Below, piece after piece: positions 1 to 10,769 of a stretch of DNA of 64,000 bases. A program made the position numbers and the translations under genes. The notes beneath the pieces were generated by a model. It did not search any database and was not told the origin of the DNA. It was given only the letters and a program-made list of their open reading frames with translations. Position 1 is the stretch's first letter. Each line of letters starts with the position of its first letter. The stretch is from positions 62,001-126,000 of the forward strand of contig NZ_RCZC01000001.1 of NCBI RefSeq assembly GCF_006439055.1, in the 5' to 3' direction. This stretch comes from Sphingomonas glacialis. Its GTDB lineage: Bacteria; Pseudomonadota; Alphaproteobacteria; Sphingomonadales; Sphingomonadaceae.

Positions 1-2
1 GG

Positions 3-83
3 ATTGGCGCGCTGTGGATCGCTGCTGGGGCGGCGGCGGTGCTGACGATTGCGGCGCGCGCGACGCAGCGGGATCCGGCGTAG
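3..83 (+). CDS. C-terminal end of a membrane protein (partial)
   Basis: An open frame enters from the left edge and ends at the TAG at 81-83. The 26 visible residues read as a hydrophobic Ala/Leu/Ile stretch followed by a short charged tail (RATQRDPA). This is what the last membrane helix and cytoplasmic tail of a multi-pass transporter would look like, but the family cannot be named from so little. The gene is convergent with lpdA. Confidence 0.4.
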   Translation: MGALWIAAGAAAVLTIAARATQRDPA

Positions 84-118
84 GGGGGACATGGCCTCCG
101 CTGAGCAGATTTACCTGA

Positions 119-229
119 GCCGTTCCCCGGCGAAGGCCGGGGCCCAGGAGCTACGGCCGTGGAGATCGAGCGGTACCGCTCGCTTACCTCCACCTTCGCA
201 CCTGGGCCCCGGCCTTCTCCGAGGAACGG
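119..229. repeat. Intergenic palindromic element (CCCCGGC-GAAG-GCCGGGG type)
   Basis: The left arm starts at about 120 with a GTTCCCCGGCGAAGGCCGGG core, and its reverse complement, with a few mismatches, ends near 229. It lies between two convergent gene ends. A related half-element occurs at 3158-3192 between sucA and sucB. This is a REP-like sequence, and a bidirectional terminator role is plausible. Confidence 0.7.
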
Positions 230-260
230 AGGTGTGGTCGGTCGGCTTCCTTGCGGGCAG

Positions 261-281
261 CGGCGTGGCGAAGCCACGCCG
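261..281. repeat. Perfect 9-bp stem-loop
   Basis: The stem CGGCGTGGC (261-269) pairs with GCCACGCCG (273-281) around a GAA loop. It is followed within 70 bp by a second perfect hairpin (326-349), so the region downstream of lpdA is strongly structured. Confidence 0.6.
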
Positions 282-325
282 TCGGTCGGCGCTTTGGGCG
301 CCGCCGGCCGGACGCGGCTCGAGCG

Positions 326-349
326 GGCGCTTAGCTTTCGCTAAGCGCC
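326..349 (-). terminator. Candidate terminator hairpin of lpdA
   Basis: A perfect 10-bp stem, GGCGCTTAGC (326-335) with GCTAAGCGCC (340-349), closes a GAAA tetraloop on the minus strand. It starts 14 bases after the lpdA stop codon. There is no U-tract after the stem, so it may act as a 3'-end stabiliser rather than a classical intrinsic terminator. Confidence 0.5.
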
Positions 350-362
350 TCGCCGCCGCGTC

Positions 363-1769
363 TCAAACGTGGATCGCCTTCCCACGCACAGCCATCGCAG
401 CCTCCTTGATCGCCTCGCTATGCGTCGGATGCGCATGGCAGGTGTAGGCGATGTCCTCGCTGGTCGCGCCCATCTCCATACCCAAAGCGGCCTCGGCGAT
501 CATCGTGCCCGCGGGCACCGCGATCGCCCAGACGCCGAGCACGCGATCGGACTTGGCATCGGCGATGATCTTCACGAAGCCGTCGGGCTCGTGATTGGTC
601 TTAGCGCGGCTGTTGCCCGCCATCGGGAACTTGCCGACCTTGATCTCGCCGCCGTTCTTCGTCGCCTGCTCGCGGGCAACCTCTTCCGTGAGGCCGACAC
701 CGGCGATTTCGGGCCAGGTGTAGACGACGCTCGGGATCACCGCATGGTTCACGATGCCGGTCTGGCCGGCGATGTTCTCGGCGACCGCGATACCCTCGTC
801 CTCGGCCTTGTGCGCGAGCATCGGGCCGGGGATGACGTCGCCGATCGCCCAGACGCCGGGGACGGTCGTCTGGAAGCGGTGATCGGTGTCGATCTGCCCG
901 CGGGCGTTGACCGTGAGACCTGCCTTTTCGAGCGCCAGGCCATCGGTGTTAGGACGACGGCCGATCGACACGAGGACGCAATCCGCCTCGATCGTCTCGG
1001 CTGGGCCACCTGCCGACGGCTCGACGGTGAGCGTCGCCTTGTCGCCGTTGACCGTCACGCCGGTGACCTTGGTCGAGAGCTTGAACGCGATGCCCTGCTT
1101 CTTGAAGATCTTGTTCGATTCCTTGCGGATATCGCCATCGAAGCCGGGGAGGATCTGGTCGAGATATTCGACGCAGGTGACCTTGGCGCCAAGCCGGCGC
1201 CACACGCTGCCGAGCTCGAGCCCGATCACGCCGCCGCCGATCACGACCATATGCTCGGGCACCTTGTCGAGCTCGAGCGCACCGGTCGAATCGACCACGA
1301 CCTTCTGGTCGACGGTGACGCCGGGGAGCGGGGTGACCGACGAGCCTGTGGCGATCACGATGTCCTTGGCGGTGACGGTCTGCTCGCCGACCTGGACGGT
1401 GTGCGCATCAACGAACGCGCCGCGGCCCTTGAGCCAGGTGACCTTGTTCTTCTTGAATAAGAAAGCGATGCCGCCGGTCAGCTGGTTGATCGCGTCGATC
1501 CGCTGGGCGTGCATCTGCAGCAAGTCGAGCTCGGGCGTGACCTTGATGCCCATCTTGGCCATCGTGCCGTTGGCGGCCGCGTCGAAATATTCCGACGCGT
1601 GCAGCAACGCCTTGGACGGGATGCAGCCAACGTTGAGGCAGGTGCCGCCCAGCGTCTCGCGCGATTCGACGCAGGCGGTGCGCAGGCCCAGCTGGGCGGC
1701 GCGGATCGCGGCGACGTACCCGCCGGGACCCGAGCCGATGATGAGGACGTCGTAATCGTAATCAGCCAT
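363..1769 (-). CDS. lpdA: Dihydrolipoyl dehydrogenase (E3)
   Basis: FAD flavoprotein that reoxidises dihydrolipoamide on the 2-oxoacid dehydrogenase complexes and passes the electrons to NAD+. The 468 residues match the usual family length. Visible landmarks are the N-terminal FAD motif GSGPGG (12-17), the redox disulfide in GGTCLNVGCIPSK (Cys44 and Cys49), a second nucleotide-binding glycine motif GGGVIGLE in mid-protein, and the C-terminal HAHPTHSE segment carrying the catalytic His447 and Glu452. It is last in the mdh-sucD-sucA-sucB-lpdA unit, separated from sucB by a palindromic repeat, so it probably serves the 2-oxoglutarate dehydrogenase encoded upstream. Confidence 0.97.
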   Translation of the reverse strand: MADYDYDVLIIGSGPGGYVAAIRAAQLGLRTACVESRETLGGTCLNVGCIPSKALLHASEYFDAAANGTMAKMGIKVTPELDLLQMHAQRIDAINQLTGGIAFLFKKNKVTWLKGRGAFVDAHTVQVGEQTVTAKDIVIATGSSVTPLPGVTVDQKVVVDSTGALELDKVPEHMVVIGGGVIGLELGSVWRRLGAKVTCVEYLDQILPGFDGDIRKESNKIFKKQGIAFKLSTKVTGVTVNGDKATLTVEPSAGGPAETIEADCVLVSIGRRPNTDGLALEKAGLTVNARGQIDTDHRFQTTVPGVWAIGDVIPGPMLAHKAEDEGIAVAENIAGQTGIVNHAVIPSVVYTWPEIAGVGLTEEVAREQATKNGGEIKVGKFPMAGNSRAKTNHEPDGFVKIIADAKSDRVLGVWAIAVPAGTMIAEAALGMEMGATSEDIAYTCHAHPTHSEAIKEAAMAVRGKAIHV

Positions 1770-1777
1770 GTGTCACT

Positions 1778-1862
1778 CCGTTCGCCCCGAGCTTGCCGAG
1801 GGGCTGCCTTCTCTTCCGTCCGACAGACAAGGACAGTGCTTCGACAAGCTCAGCACGAACGG
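1778..1862. repeat. Palindromic repeat containing GCTTCGACAAGCTCAGCACG
   Basis: An imperfect inverted repeat begins CCGTTCG (1778) and ends CGAACGG (1862), with internal GAGCTTG/CAAGCTC arms. It fills the space between the sucB stop and the lpdA start. From memory, sequences of this kind recur in sphingomonad and xanthomonad genomes; a genome-wide search would be needed to confirm. Confidence 0.6.
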
Positions 1863-1886
1863 AATATGGGTAGATGCAATCCGATA

Positions 1887-3143
1887 TTACAGGTCGATCA
1901 GGATCCGCGTCGGATCTTCGATCGCGTTCTTGAGCGCGACGAGGAACGTCACCGCTTCGCGACCGTCGATCAGGCGGTGATCGTAGCTGAGCGCGAGATA
2001 CATCATCGGGCGGATCACGATCTGGCCGTTCACGACGACCGCGCGGTCCTCGATGCGGTGCAGGCCGAGCACGGCGGCCTGCGGCGGGTTGATGATCGGG
2101 GTCGACATCAGCGAGCCGAACACGCCGCCGTTCGAGATGGTGAAGGTACCGCCCTTCATCTCGTCCATCTTGAGCGTGCCGTCCTTGGCGCGCTTGCCGA
2201 AATCGCCGATCGTCTTCTCGACCTGCGCGACCGACATCTGGTCGGCATCGCGCACCACCGGCACGACGAGCCCGCCCGGCGACGACACTGCCACCGAGAT
2301 ATCGGCATAGTCGTGATAGACGATCTCATCGCCCTCGATCGAAGCGTTGACGCTCGGGATGTCCTTGAGCGCAAGGCACGCGGCCTTCACGAAGAAGCCC
2401 ATGAAGCCGAGGCGGACGCCATGCTTCTTCTCGAACAGGTCCTTGTACTTCGCACGCGCCTCGATGACCGCGGTCATGTCGACGTCGTTGAAGGTCGTCA
2501 GCAGGGCTGCCGTGTTCTGCGCTTCCTTGAGGCGCTTGGCGATCGTCTGGCGCAGGCGCGTCATGCGGACGCGCTCTTCCTTGCGACCAGTGGAGGCGGC
2601 GACCGAAGCCGAGACCGGCGGCGCTGCGGCAGGTGCCGGTGCGGGCGCGGGCGTCGAAGCGGCAGCGGCGGCGACGTCGTCCTTAGTCAGGCGGCCGTCC
2701 TTGCCGGTGCCCTTGACGGTCGCCGGGTCGACACCGTGCTCGAGCACCGCGCGGCGCACCGACGGCGACAGGGCAGCAGGCGTGTCGCGCGGGTCGGAGG
2801 CGGGTGCCTGCTGGCCGGCGGTCGCGGCGGGCGATGCCTGCGCCTCAGCGGCGGGCGACTGGAGCACGGCGGGCTGCGGCGCGGCAGCGGCGGCGGGGGC
2901 GCCGTCACCGGCATCGATCGTCGCGATCATCGCGCCGACGAGAACGGTGTCACCGACCTGCACCGCATGCTGGCCCATCACGCCGGCGACCGGCGAAGGG
3001 ACTTCGACCGAGACCTTGTCGGTCTCCAGGCTGGCGATCGGCTCGTCGACCGCGACCGCGTCGCCGGGCTGCTTGAGCCATTCGCCGAGCGTCGCTTCGG
3101 TGATCGATTCACCGAGTACCGGTACTGTGACTTCGGTTGCCAT
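1887..3143 (-). CDS. sucB: 2-oxoglutarate dehydrogenase E2 (dihydrolipoyl succinyltransferase)
   Basis: Core acyltransferase of the 2-oxoglutarate dehydrogenase complex; it moves the succinyl group from lipoamide to CoA. Domains in order are a lipoyl domain (about 1-78, lipoyl Lys43 in [10 protein letters not shown]), an Ala/Pro-rich linker, a peripheral-subunit-binding domain (about 117-155, [11 protein letters not shown]), a second Ala/Pro linker, and the catalytic domain ending in YDHRLIDG (catalytic His389 and Asp393). The length of 418 residues and the single lipoyl domain are typical. It lies between sucA and lpdA, with about 115 bp of palindromic sequence separating it from sucA. Confidence 0.97.
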   Translation of the reverse strand: MATEVTVPVLGESITEATLGEWLKQPGDAVAVDEPIASLETDKVSVEVPSPVAGVMGQHAVQVGDTVLVGAMIATIDAGDGAPAAAAAPQPAVLQSPAAEAQASPAATAGQQAPASDPRDTPAALSPSVRRAVLEHGVDPATVKGTGKDGRLTKDDVAAAAASTPAPAPAPAAAPPVSASVAASTGRKEERVRMTRLRQTIAKRLKEAQNTAALLTTFNDVDMTAVIEARAKYKDLFEKKHGVRLGFMGFFVKAACLALKDIPSVNASIEGDEIVYHDYADISVAVSSPGGLVVPVVRDADQMSVAQVEKTIGDFGKRAKDGTLKMDEMKGGTFTISNGGVFGSLMSTPIINPPQAAVLGLHRIEDRAVVVNGQIVIRPMMYLALSYDHRLIDGREAVTFLVALKNAIEDPTRILIDL

Positions 3144-3157
3144 ATCAGCCTCTTTTC

Positions 3158-3250
3158 TCTTCCCCGGCGAAGGCCGGGGGCCCAGGTGCGGAGCGCTTGC
3201 CGATCAAGCGCTACGCGAAATTACGAAGGCCCGGCTGCTCGCGCAGCCGG
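3158..3250. repeat. Half palindromic element plus hairpin between sucA and sucB
   Basis: Positions 3158-3192 repeat the CCCCGGCGAAGGCCGGGG core seen at 119-148. At 3231-3250 a perfect 8-bp stem CCGGCTGC/GCAGCCGG closes a TCGC loop, just downstream of the sucA stop on the minus strand. The structure could slow transcript decay or attenuate reading into sucB. Confidence 0.6.
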
Positions 3251-3258
3251 GGTAACGA

Positions 3259-6198
3259 TCAAACCTTGCGCGTCCGGCGAATTTCTTCGCGAACGCTGTG
3301 GCCGAGCGCGTCGGCGACGAGCGCCGCCTGCTCGGTCTGGTGGCGCTTCATCAGGCCCGTTGCCGGCGATGCCGACGCCGCACGCCCGGCATAGCGCGCA
3401 CGCTGCACCGTGCCGCCCGCCTCGATCAGGCATTCCTCGATGAACGGATCGACGAAGCTCCACGCGCCGTTGTTCTTCGGCTCTTCCTGCGCCCACACCA
3501 CCGTCTCGAGGTTGGGCATGCGCTTGAGACGCTCGACCAAAGGCTCGCCCGGGAAGGGATAGAGCTGCTCGACACGGACGATCGACGTGTTCTGGTCGCC
3601 CGCGGCGTCGCGCGCTTCCATCAGGTCGTAGGCGACCTTGCCGGTGCACAGCACGAGGCGCTTCACGTCCACATCGGCCGGGGCCGAAGGATCGCTCAGC
3701 ATCCGCTGGAAGTGGCTGTCGCCGGTGAAGTCGGCGGTCTTCGACACGGCCAGCTTGTGGCGCAGCAGCGACTTGGGCGTGAAGATCACCAAGGGCTTGC
3801 GGAACGAGCGGTGCATCTGCCGGCGCAGCAGGTGGAAATAGTTGGCCGGAGTCGTGCAGTTGGCGACCTGGATATTATCCTGCGCGCAGAGCTGAAGGAA
3901 ACGCTCGACGCGGGCGGACGAATGCTCCGGCCCCTGCCCTTCATAGCCGTGCGGCAGCAGCATCACGAGGCCGTTGGCGCGGAGCCACTTGGCCTCGCCC
4001 GATGCGATGAACTGGTCGATCATGATCTGCGCGCCGTTCATGAAGTCGCCGAACTGCGCCTCCCACAGCACCAGCGTCTTCGGATCGGCAAGCGCATAAC
4101 CGTACTCGAAGCCGAGCACGCCATATTCGCTGAGCGGCGAGTCGAGCACTTCGAAACGGCCATGCTCGACGGTCGAGAGCGGGCGATACTTGTGCTCGTC
4201 GGTCTGATCGACCCACACCGCGTGGCGCTGCGAGAAGGTGCCGCGCCCGGAATCCTGGCCCGACAGACGGACGCCATAGCCTTCCGAAAGCAGCGAGCCG
4301 AACGCCAGCGCTTCACCGGTCGCCCAGTCGAAATTCTCGCCGGTCTTGAACATCGCCCGCTTGGCGTCGAGCACGCGGTTGAGCGTCTTGTGGACGGTCA
4401 GCCCCTCCGGGATCGTCGTCAGCGTGCGGCCGAGCGAGTCGAACAGCTTTTGCTCGATGCTCGTCTCGACGTTGCGGCGCGCGCTCTCCGAATCGGCAGG
4501 CGAATGCAGCCCCGACCAGCGCCCGGCGAACCAGTCGGCCTTGTTGGGCTTGTAGGTCGCGCCAGCCTCGAACTCGCCCTCGAGCAAGGTCGTGAACTGC
4601 GTGATGTTGGCGTCGATCCAGGCGCGGTCGATCACCTTCTGCTCGATCAGCTTCTGGCCGTAGACCTCGCTGACGGGCGGATGCTTCCGGATGATGTCGT
4701 ACATCAGCGGCTGCGTGAAGGACGGCTCGTCGCCTTCGTTGTGACCGTTGCGGCGATAGCACCACATGTCGATCACCACGTCGCGGTGGAACTTCTGGCG
4801 ATATTCGATCGCCATCTTGGTGGCGAAGGTCACCGCCTCGGGGTCATCGCCGTTGACGTGGAAGATCGGCGCCTGGACGCCCTTGGCGACGTCCGACGGG
4901 TACGGCGACGAGCGAGCGAACTGCGGCGACGTCGTGAAGCCGACCTGGTTGTTGATGATGAAGTGGACGCAGCCGCCGGTGTTGTAGCCGCGGATGCCCG
5001 AGAAGCCGAGGCACTCCCAGACGATCCCCTGCCCCGCGAACGCCGCGTCGCCATGGATCAGCACGGGGAGCGACGCCTTATGCTCGTCGAGATCGCCCGC
5101 GATCGTCTGGATCGCGCGGGTCTTGCCGAGCACGACCGGATCTTCCGCCTCGAGGTGCGACGGGTTGGCGACCAGCGACATGTGGACGCTGATTCCGTCG
5201 AATTCGCGGTCGGTCGAGGTGCCGAGGTGATACTTCACGTCGCCCGAACCCGCGACGTCGTCGGGGTTATCCGACCCGCCGCCGAACTCGTGGAAGATGA
5301 TGCGGAAGGGCTTGGCCATCACGTTGGTGAGGACGTTCAAACGGCCGCGATGCGCCATGCCGAAGACGATCTCGTTGACGCCGAGCGAACCGCCATATTT
5401 GATCACGCTCTCAAGCGCCGGGATCATGCTCTCGCCGCCGTCGAGGCCGAAGCGCTTGGTGCCGACGTACTTCTTGCCGCAGAACCGCTCCCACTGCTCG
5501 GCTTCGATCACCTTGTTGAGGATCGCCTTCTTGCCGAGGTCGGTGAACTCGATCGCCTTGTCCTTGCCTTCCATGCGCTCCTGCAGGAATCGACGCTCTT
5601 CGACGTCGGCGATGTGCATATATTCGAGGCCGACATTGCCGCAATAATTGGCACGCAGGATGTCGACGACTTCGCGGATCGTCGCCCATTGCAGGCCCAT
5701 CGTGCCGCCGAGGTACACCTTGCGGTCGATGTCGGCGTCGGAGAAGCCGTGATATTCGGTCTTGAGATCGTCGGGCATCTCGCGCTGCGACAGGCCGAGC
5801 GGATCGAGATTGGCCGCGAGATGGCCGCGGACGCGATAGGTGCGGATCAGCAGCATCGCGCGGATCGAGTCGCTCGCGGCGCGGAGGATCTCGTCCTGCG
5901 AGGGGGCTGGAGCAGCCGGCGCTGCGGGAGCAGGCTTGGCGCCGCCACGTGCCGGCTTGGGCGCGGGCTCCATCTGGGTCGGGTCGAGCGCCGACGTCAG
6001 GTCGTCGGTCGAGGAGAGCGGCCAGTTCGCCTGCTGCCACGAAGCGCCTTCGGTCGAGCCTTCAAGGCCTTCGAACCAGGAGCGCCACGACGGCTCGACG
6101 CTGTCGGGCGACGCCTTGAAGCGTGCGTAGAGCGACTCGATGAAGGCGGGGCTTACGCTACCCGCAACATCCGCGAAATCCTGGCCTTCAATGCCCAT
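3259..6198 (-). CDS. sucA: 2-oxoglutarate dehydrogenase E1 component
   Basis: Thiamine-diphosphate E1 enzyme that decarboxylates 2-oxoglutarate and transfers the succinyl unit to lipoylated SucB. The 979 residues contain the N-terminal E1 helix region (FIESLYARFKASPDSVEPSW), an Ala/Pro-rich linker, the ThDP-binding half (MAHRGRLNVL, HGDAAFAGQGIVWECL) and the transketolase-like pyrimidine domain (LLPHGYEGQGPEHSSARVER). The start MGIEGQDF was chosen because GAGGACG lies at a suitable distance upstream. The frame stays open for 28 more codons upstream, but these translate the neighbouring palindrome and do not look like E1. Confidence 0.97.
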   Translation of the reverse strand: MGIEGQDFADVAGSVSPAFIESLYARFKASPDSVEPSWRSWFEGLEGSTEGASWQQANWPLSSTDDLTSALDPTQMEPAPKPARGGAKPAPAAPAAPAPSQDEILRAASDSIRAMLLIRTYRVRGHLAANLDPLGLSQREMPDDLKTEYHGFSDADIDRKVYLGGTMGLQWATIREVVDILRANYCGNVGLEYMHIADVEERRFLQERMEGKDKAIEFTDLGKKAILNKVIEAEQWERFCGKKYVGTKRFGLDGGESMIPALESVIKYGGSLGVNEIVFGMAHRGRLNVLTNVMAKPFRIIFHEFGGGSDNPDDVAGSGDVKYHLGTSTDREFDGISVHMSLVANPSHLEAEDPVVLGKTRAIQTIAGDLDEHKASLPVLIHGDAAFAGQGIVWECLGFSGIRGYNTGGCVHFIINNQVGFTTSPQFARSSPYPSDVAKGVQAPIFHVNGDDPEAVTFATKMAIEYRQKFHRDVVIDMWCYRRNGHNEGDEPSFTQPLMYDIIRKHPPVSEVYGQKLIEQKVIDRAWIDANITQFTTLLEGEFEAGATYKPNKADWFAGRWSGLHSPADSESARRNVETSIEQKLFDSLGRTLTTIPEGLTVHKTLNRVLDAKRAMFKTGENFDWATGEALAFGSLLSEGYGVRLSGQDSGRGTFSQRHAVWVDQTDEHKYRPLSTVEHGRFEVLDSPLSEYGVLGFEYGYALADPKTLVLWEAQFGDFMNGAQIMIDQFIASGEAKWLRANGLVMLLPHGYEGQGPEHSSARVERFLQLCAQDNIQVANCTTPANYFHLLRRQMHRSFRKPLVIFTPKSLLRHKLAVSKTADFTGDSHFQRMLSDPSAPADVDVKRLVLCTGKVAYDLMEARDAAGDQNTSIVRVEQLYPFPGEPLVERLKRMPNLETVVWAQEEPKNNGAWSFVDPFIEECLIEAGGTVQRARYAGRAASASPATGLMKRHQTEQAALVADALGHSVREEIRRTRKV

Positions 6199-6211
6199 AA
6201 TCGTCGTCCTC

Positions 6212-6350
6212 TTTTCCCTCTCCCCTTGTGGGAGAGGGAGGGGCCCACCCGCTCTTGCGGGTGGGAGGGTGAGGGGGACCACAGCAGCGGCCCCCTACTC
6301 CCCCTCATCCGGCCCTTCGGGCCACCTTCTCCCACAAGGGGAGAAGGGTT
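6212..6350. repeat. Composite palindromic element between sucD and sucA
   Basis: The left arm begins TTTCCCTCTCCCC and the right arm ends GGGGAGAAGGG, with internal hairpins CCCACCCGC/GCGGGTGGG and GGCCCTTCGGGCC. It occupies nearly all of the sucD-sucA gap. The family resembles the element at 9580-9719. Confidence 0.7.
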
Positions 6351-6354
6351 AGAT

Positions 6355-7239
6355 TCAACCGTTAAGCACTGCCAGCAAGGTCGTGCCCAGTTCCGAGGGG
6401 CTATCCGCAACGCGGATACCCGCAGCTTCCATCGCCGCGATCTTGTCCTCGGCGCCGCCCTGGCCGCCCGAGACGATCGCGCCGGCATGGCCCATGCGAC
6501 GACCCGGAGGCGCCGTGCGGCCCGCGATGAAGCCGGCCATCGGCTTCGAGCGACCACGCTTGGCTTCGTCACGCAGGAACTGCGCAGCTTCCTCTTCGGC
6601 CGAGCCGCCGATTTCGCCGATCATGATGATCGACTTGGTCTCGTCGTCGGCGAGGAACAGCTCGAGCACGTCGATGAAGTTCGTGCCGTTGACCGGATCG
6701 CCACCGATGCCGACCGCGGTCGTCTGACCAAGGCCTGCGTTCGACGTCTGGAACACCGCCTCATAGGTGAGCGTGCCTGAACGGCTGACAACGCCGACCG
6801 AACCCTTGCGGAAGATGCTGCCGGGCATGATGCCGATCTTGCACTCGCCCGGCGTCAGCACGCCCGGGCAGTTCGGGCCGATCAGGCGCGACTTCGAACC
6901 CGACAGCGCGCGCTTGACGCGGACCATGTCGAGCACCGGAATGCCCTCGGTGATCGCGACGATCAGCGGAACCTGCGCGTCGATCGCCTCGAGGATTGAG
7001 TCGGCCGCGAAGGGGGGCGGAACGTAGATCACGGACGCGGTCGCGCCGGTCTTGGCGACGGCCTCGGCGACGGTGTTGTACACCGGCAGATCAAGGTGGG
7101 TGGTACCGCCCTTGCCGGGCGTCACGCCGCCAACCATCTGCGTGCCGTATTCCAGCGCCGCCTTGGTATGGAAGCTGCCGGTCTCACCGGTCATGCCCTG
7201 GGTGATGACCTTGGTGTTCTTGTCGACGAGAATGCTCAT
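6355..7239 (-). CDS. sucD: Succinate-CoA ligase, alpha subunit
   Basis: Forms the phosphohistidine intermediate and binds CoA in the succinyl-CoA to succinate step. The 294 residues begin with the CoA-binding Rossmann region ([23 protein letters not shown]) and contain IGPNCPG and the phosphorylated His251 in [10 protein letters not shown] near the C-terminus. The length is normal. It sits 60 bp downstream of mdh and upstream of sucA. Its obligate partner sucC (beta subunit) is not in this window, although in many alphaproteobacteria it directly precedes sucD. Confidence 0.96.
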   Translation of the reverse strand: MSILVDKNTKVITQGMTGETGSFHTKAALEYGTQMVGGVTPGKGGTTHLDLPVYNTVAEAVAKTGATASVIYVPPPFAADSILEAIDAQVPLIVAITEGIPVLDMVRVKRALSGSKSRLIGPNCPGVLTPGECKIGIMPGSIFRKGSVGVVSRSGTLTYEAVFQTSNAGLGQTTAVGIGGDPVNGTNFIDVLELFLADDETKSIIMIGEIGGSAEEEAAQFLRDEAKRGRSKPMAGFIAGRTAPPGRRMGHAGAIVSGGQGGAEDKIAAMEAAGIRVADSPSELGTTLLAVLNG

Positions 7240-7299
7240 GCAGCGTTCTTCCTGTTGGGAGAAAGCGGTGGTGCGATCAGCGCACCACCGGCAGAAAAA

Positions 7300-8465
<1,166 letters not shown>

Positions 8466-9575
8466 TCAGTCTGTGCCATGTCCCTGCGCAAGATACTCTT
8501 CCGAGCGCATTTCTTCGAGACGGCTGATCGTCCGCTCGAACTCGAAGCGGCCATCACCCGCCTCATAAAGCTGCGCGGGCTCGGCATCCGCGGCGGCGAG
8601 CAGTTTGACCTTATGCTCGTACAGCGCGTCGATCAAAGCGACGAATCGCGCCGCCTCGTTGCGCATGTCGGGGCCGAGCTTGGGGATGCCGACCAGGATG
8701 ATCGTGTGGAAGCGCCGCGCGATCGCGATGTAATCGGCCGCGCCCCTCGCCTCGCCACAGAGCCGCTTGAAGCTGAACACCGCGACGCCCTTGATCGCCT
8801 TGGGCACCTGGAGCGTGCGCCCCTGGACGATCATCTCCTCGGACGGCACGTGCGCGCGGTCCTCGACCGGGAAATCGGTGAGACGGAAGAAGTCGCCCGA
8901 CAGCGTCGCGGTCGCCTCGGGGCCGTTGGGGACGAGCCAGGTGTCGACCTGCCCGAGCCGATCGCGGCGGTAATCGGTCGGGCCGTTGAGCGTGATGATG
9001 TCGAGCTTTTCCTCGACCAGCGCGATGAACGGCAGGAAATGCTCGCGGTTGAGCCCGTTCTTGTAGAGATCGGCGGGCGGGCGGTTCGAGGTGGTGACCA
9101 CCGTCACACCTTCGTCGAGCAGATGCGTGAACAGCCGTGACAGGATCATCGCGTCGGGGCTGTTGGTGACCATCATCTCGTCGAACGCGAGCAGGCGGGT
9201 TTCCTCGGCGAAGGCCTTGGCAAGCGGCGGGATCGGATCGCCGAGTTCCTTGGCACGCTCGGCGGCGAGGCGCTGGTGCACTTCGAGCATGAATTCGGCG
9301 AAATGGACGCGACGCTTGCGGCGGATGTCGACCGAGTCGAAGAACAGGTCCATCAGCATCGACTTGCCGCGACCCACACCGCCCCAGATGTAGAGCCCGC
9401 GTGGCGGCTCAGGCTTGCGGCCGAGCACGCGCCACAGCGTGGAGCCGCGTTTGGGTGTGGCCTGGAGTGCGGTCGCGAGATGCGCGAGGCGCTGGGCGGC
9501 GGCGGCTTGCTCTGGGTCGGGTTTCAGCTCTCCCGAGGAGAGCAAAGCGGCGTAGCGCTTAAGGATGTCGGTCAT
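8466..9575 (-). CDS. zapE: Cell division protein ZapE / AFG1-like ATPase
   Basis: P-loop ATPase of the AFG1 family. The E. coli member acts at the division ring, while mitochondrial members are linked to protein quality control. The 369 residues contain the Walker A segment GGVGRGKS (65-72) preceded by the family signature RGLYIWG, a Walker B stretch LLAFDEMMV, and TTSNRPPADLYKNGLNRE, which is characteristic of the family. No membrane segment is visible. It reads in the same direction as mdh downstream and is separated from sdhB upstream by a palindrome. Confidence 0.92.
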   Translation of the reverse strand: MTDILKRYAALLSSGELKPDPEQAAAAQRLAHLATALQATPKRGSTLWRVLGRKPEPPRGLYIWGGVGRGKSMLMDLFFDSVDIRRKRRVHFAEFMLEVHQRLAAERAKELGDPIPPLAKAFAEETRLLAFDEMMVTNSPDAMILSRLFTHLLDEGVTVVTTSNRPPADLYKNGLNREHFLPFIALVEEKLDIITLNGPTDYRRDRLGQVDTWLVPNGPEATATLSGDFFRLTDFPVEDRAHVPSEEMIVQGRTLQVPKAIKGVAVFSFKRLCGEARGAADYIAIARRFHTIILVGIPKLGPDMRNEAARFVALIDALYEHKVKLLAAADAEPAQLYEAGDGRFEFERTISRLEEMRSEEYLAQGHGTD

Positions 9576-9579
9576 TCTT

Positions 9580-9719
9580 TTCCCTCTCCCCGCTCGCGGG
9601 GAGAGGGCAAGCGAGGCGTAGCCGAAGCGCGGGAGAGGGGCTGTACTGCATTACGGAGCGCCGCGTTCGCGGCACGCCCCCTCTCCCCGACCCTCTCCCC
9701 GCAAGCGGGGAGAGGGAGA
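9580..9719. repeat. Composite palindromic element between sdhB and zapE
   Basis: The arms begin CCCTCTCCCCGCTCGCGGGG and end CGGGGAGAGGGAG, each with its own internal hairpin. A central GCCGCGTTCGCGGC hairpin lies near 9660. The whole gap between the sdhB stop and the zapE start is taken up by it. Confidence 0.7.
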
Positions 9720-9723
9720 GAAA

Positions 9724-10509
9724 TCAAACGACGCGTTCGACTTCCATCTTCTTGATCTCGGCGATCGCCTTGGCGGGGTTGAGACCCTTCGGGCAGACGT
9801 TGGCGCAGTTCATGATCGTGTGGCAGCGATACAGGCGGAACGGATCCTCAAGCTCGTCCAACCGCTCGCCGGTCATCTCGTCGCGGCTGTCGGCGAGCCA
9901 GCGATAGGCTTGCAACAGGATCGCCGGGCCGAGGAACTTGTCGCTGTTCCACCAATAGCTGGGGCACGCCGTCGAGCAGCAGGCGCACAGAATGCACTCG
10001 TACAGCCCATCGAGCTTCTCGCGCTCGGCCGGCGACTGCAGCCGCTCCTTGCCCGAGGGCGGCGGCGTCACGGTCTGCAGCCACGGCTTGATCGAGCTGT
10101 ACTGCGCGTAGAAGTGCGTGAAATCGGGGACGAGGTCCTTGATCACTTCCATGTGCGGCAGCGGCGTGATGCGCACTTCGCCCTTCACGTCCTCGATCGC
10201 CTTGGTGCAGGCGAGCGTGTTGGTGCCGTCGATGTTCATCGCGCACGACCCGCAAATGCCCTCGCGGCACGAGCGGCGGAAGGTCAGCGACGAATCCTGC
10301 TCGGACTTCATCTTGATCAGCGCGTCGAGCACCATCGGGCCGCACGAGTCGAGATCGACCTCGAACGTGTCGTAATGCGGGTTCTGGCCGGCATCGGGAT
10401 CGTAGCGATAGATCTTGAAGTTCTTGATCCGCGTGGCGTCTGGCGCCGCTTTGTGGACCGTGCCGCTCTTCTTGATCTTCGAATTGGCGGGAAGGGAGAA
10501 TTCGGCCAT
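9724..10509 (-). CDS. sdhB: Succinate dehydrogenase iron-sulfur subunit
   Basis: Electron-transfer subunit of complex II carrying three Fe-S clusters between the flavin subunit and the membrane quinone site. With the start at [10 protein letters not shown] the protein has 261 residues. The [2Fe-2S] ligands are in CREGICGSC (Cys81, 86, 89) and Cys101; the C-terminal clusters use [12 protein letters not shown] and [14 protein letters not shown]. The frame is open 42 codons further upstream, but that extension lacks family similarity. Unusually it is separated from sdhA by three unrelated genes. Confidence 0.96.
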   Translation of the reverse strand: MAEFSLPANSKIKKSGTVHKAAPDATRIKNFKIYRYDPDAGQNPHYDTFEVDLDSCGPMVLDALIKMKSEQDSSLTFRRSCREGICGSCAMNIDGTNTLACTKAIEDVKGEVRITPLPHMEVIKDLVPDFTHFYAQYSSIKPWLQTVTPPPSGKERLQSPAEREKLDGLYECILCACCSTACPSYWWNSDKFLGPAILLQAYRWLADSRDEMTGERLDELEDPFRLYRCHTIMNCANVCPKGLNPAKAIAEIKKMEVERVV

Positions 10510-10660
10510 CGCTGTCTCGTTTCCGTGATGCGTAGCGCCCAAGAGCGCCGGGTTTGCGACCGCTCGTACACAGACTGAGCGCGCCCCGCAAACCCTAGCT
10601 CTGCATTGCAGCATGCGATTCAAAGGGGTGGGCAATTTGTCCAGCGCATGGCGTCGCGCT

Positions 10661-10766
10661 TCCCCTCCCTGGAAGGGAGGGGTCGGGGGTGGGTCGGCCC
10701 GTTGTCGCAGGTAGCGCCCGCCCTAGGCCGACCCACCCCCAGCCCCTCCCTTTCAGGGAGGGGAGC
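10661..10766. repeat. Palindromic element, CCCTCCCTGGAAGGGAGGG family
   Basis: The left arm starts CCCCTCCCTGGAAGGGAGGG and continues to GGGTGGGTCGGCC; the right arm is its near-perfect reverse complement ending at 10766. Close relatives lie at 18867-18972 and, carrying a nested insertion, at 26240-26402. It fills the gap upstream of sdhB. Confidence 0.8.
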
Positions 10767-10769
10767 CGA

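Noticed and set aside
6199..6282. A 28-residue N-terminal extension of SucA
   Set aside because: It translates the palindromic element upstream; the ribosome binding site and family alignment favour MGIEGQDF.
3298..6780. An 1160-codon open frame antisense to sucA
   Set aside because: It is rich in Arg, Asp, His and Leu with no domain pattern, and mirrors the codon bias of sucA on the other strand; such frames arise in high-GC genes.
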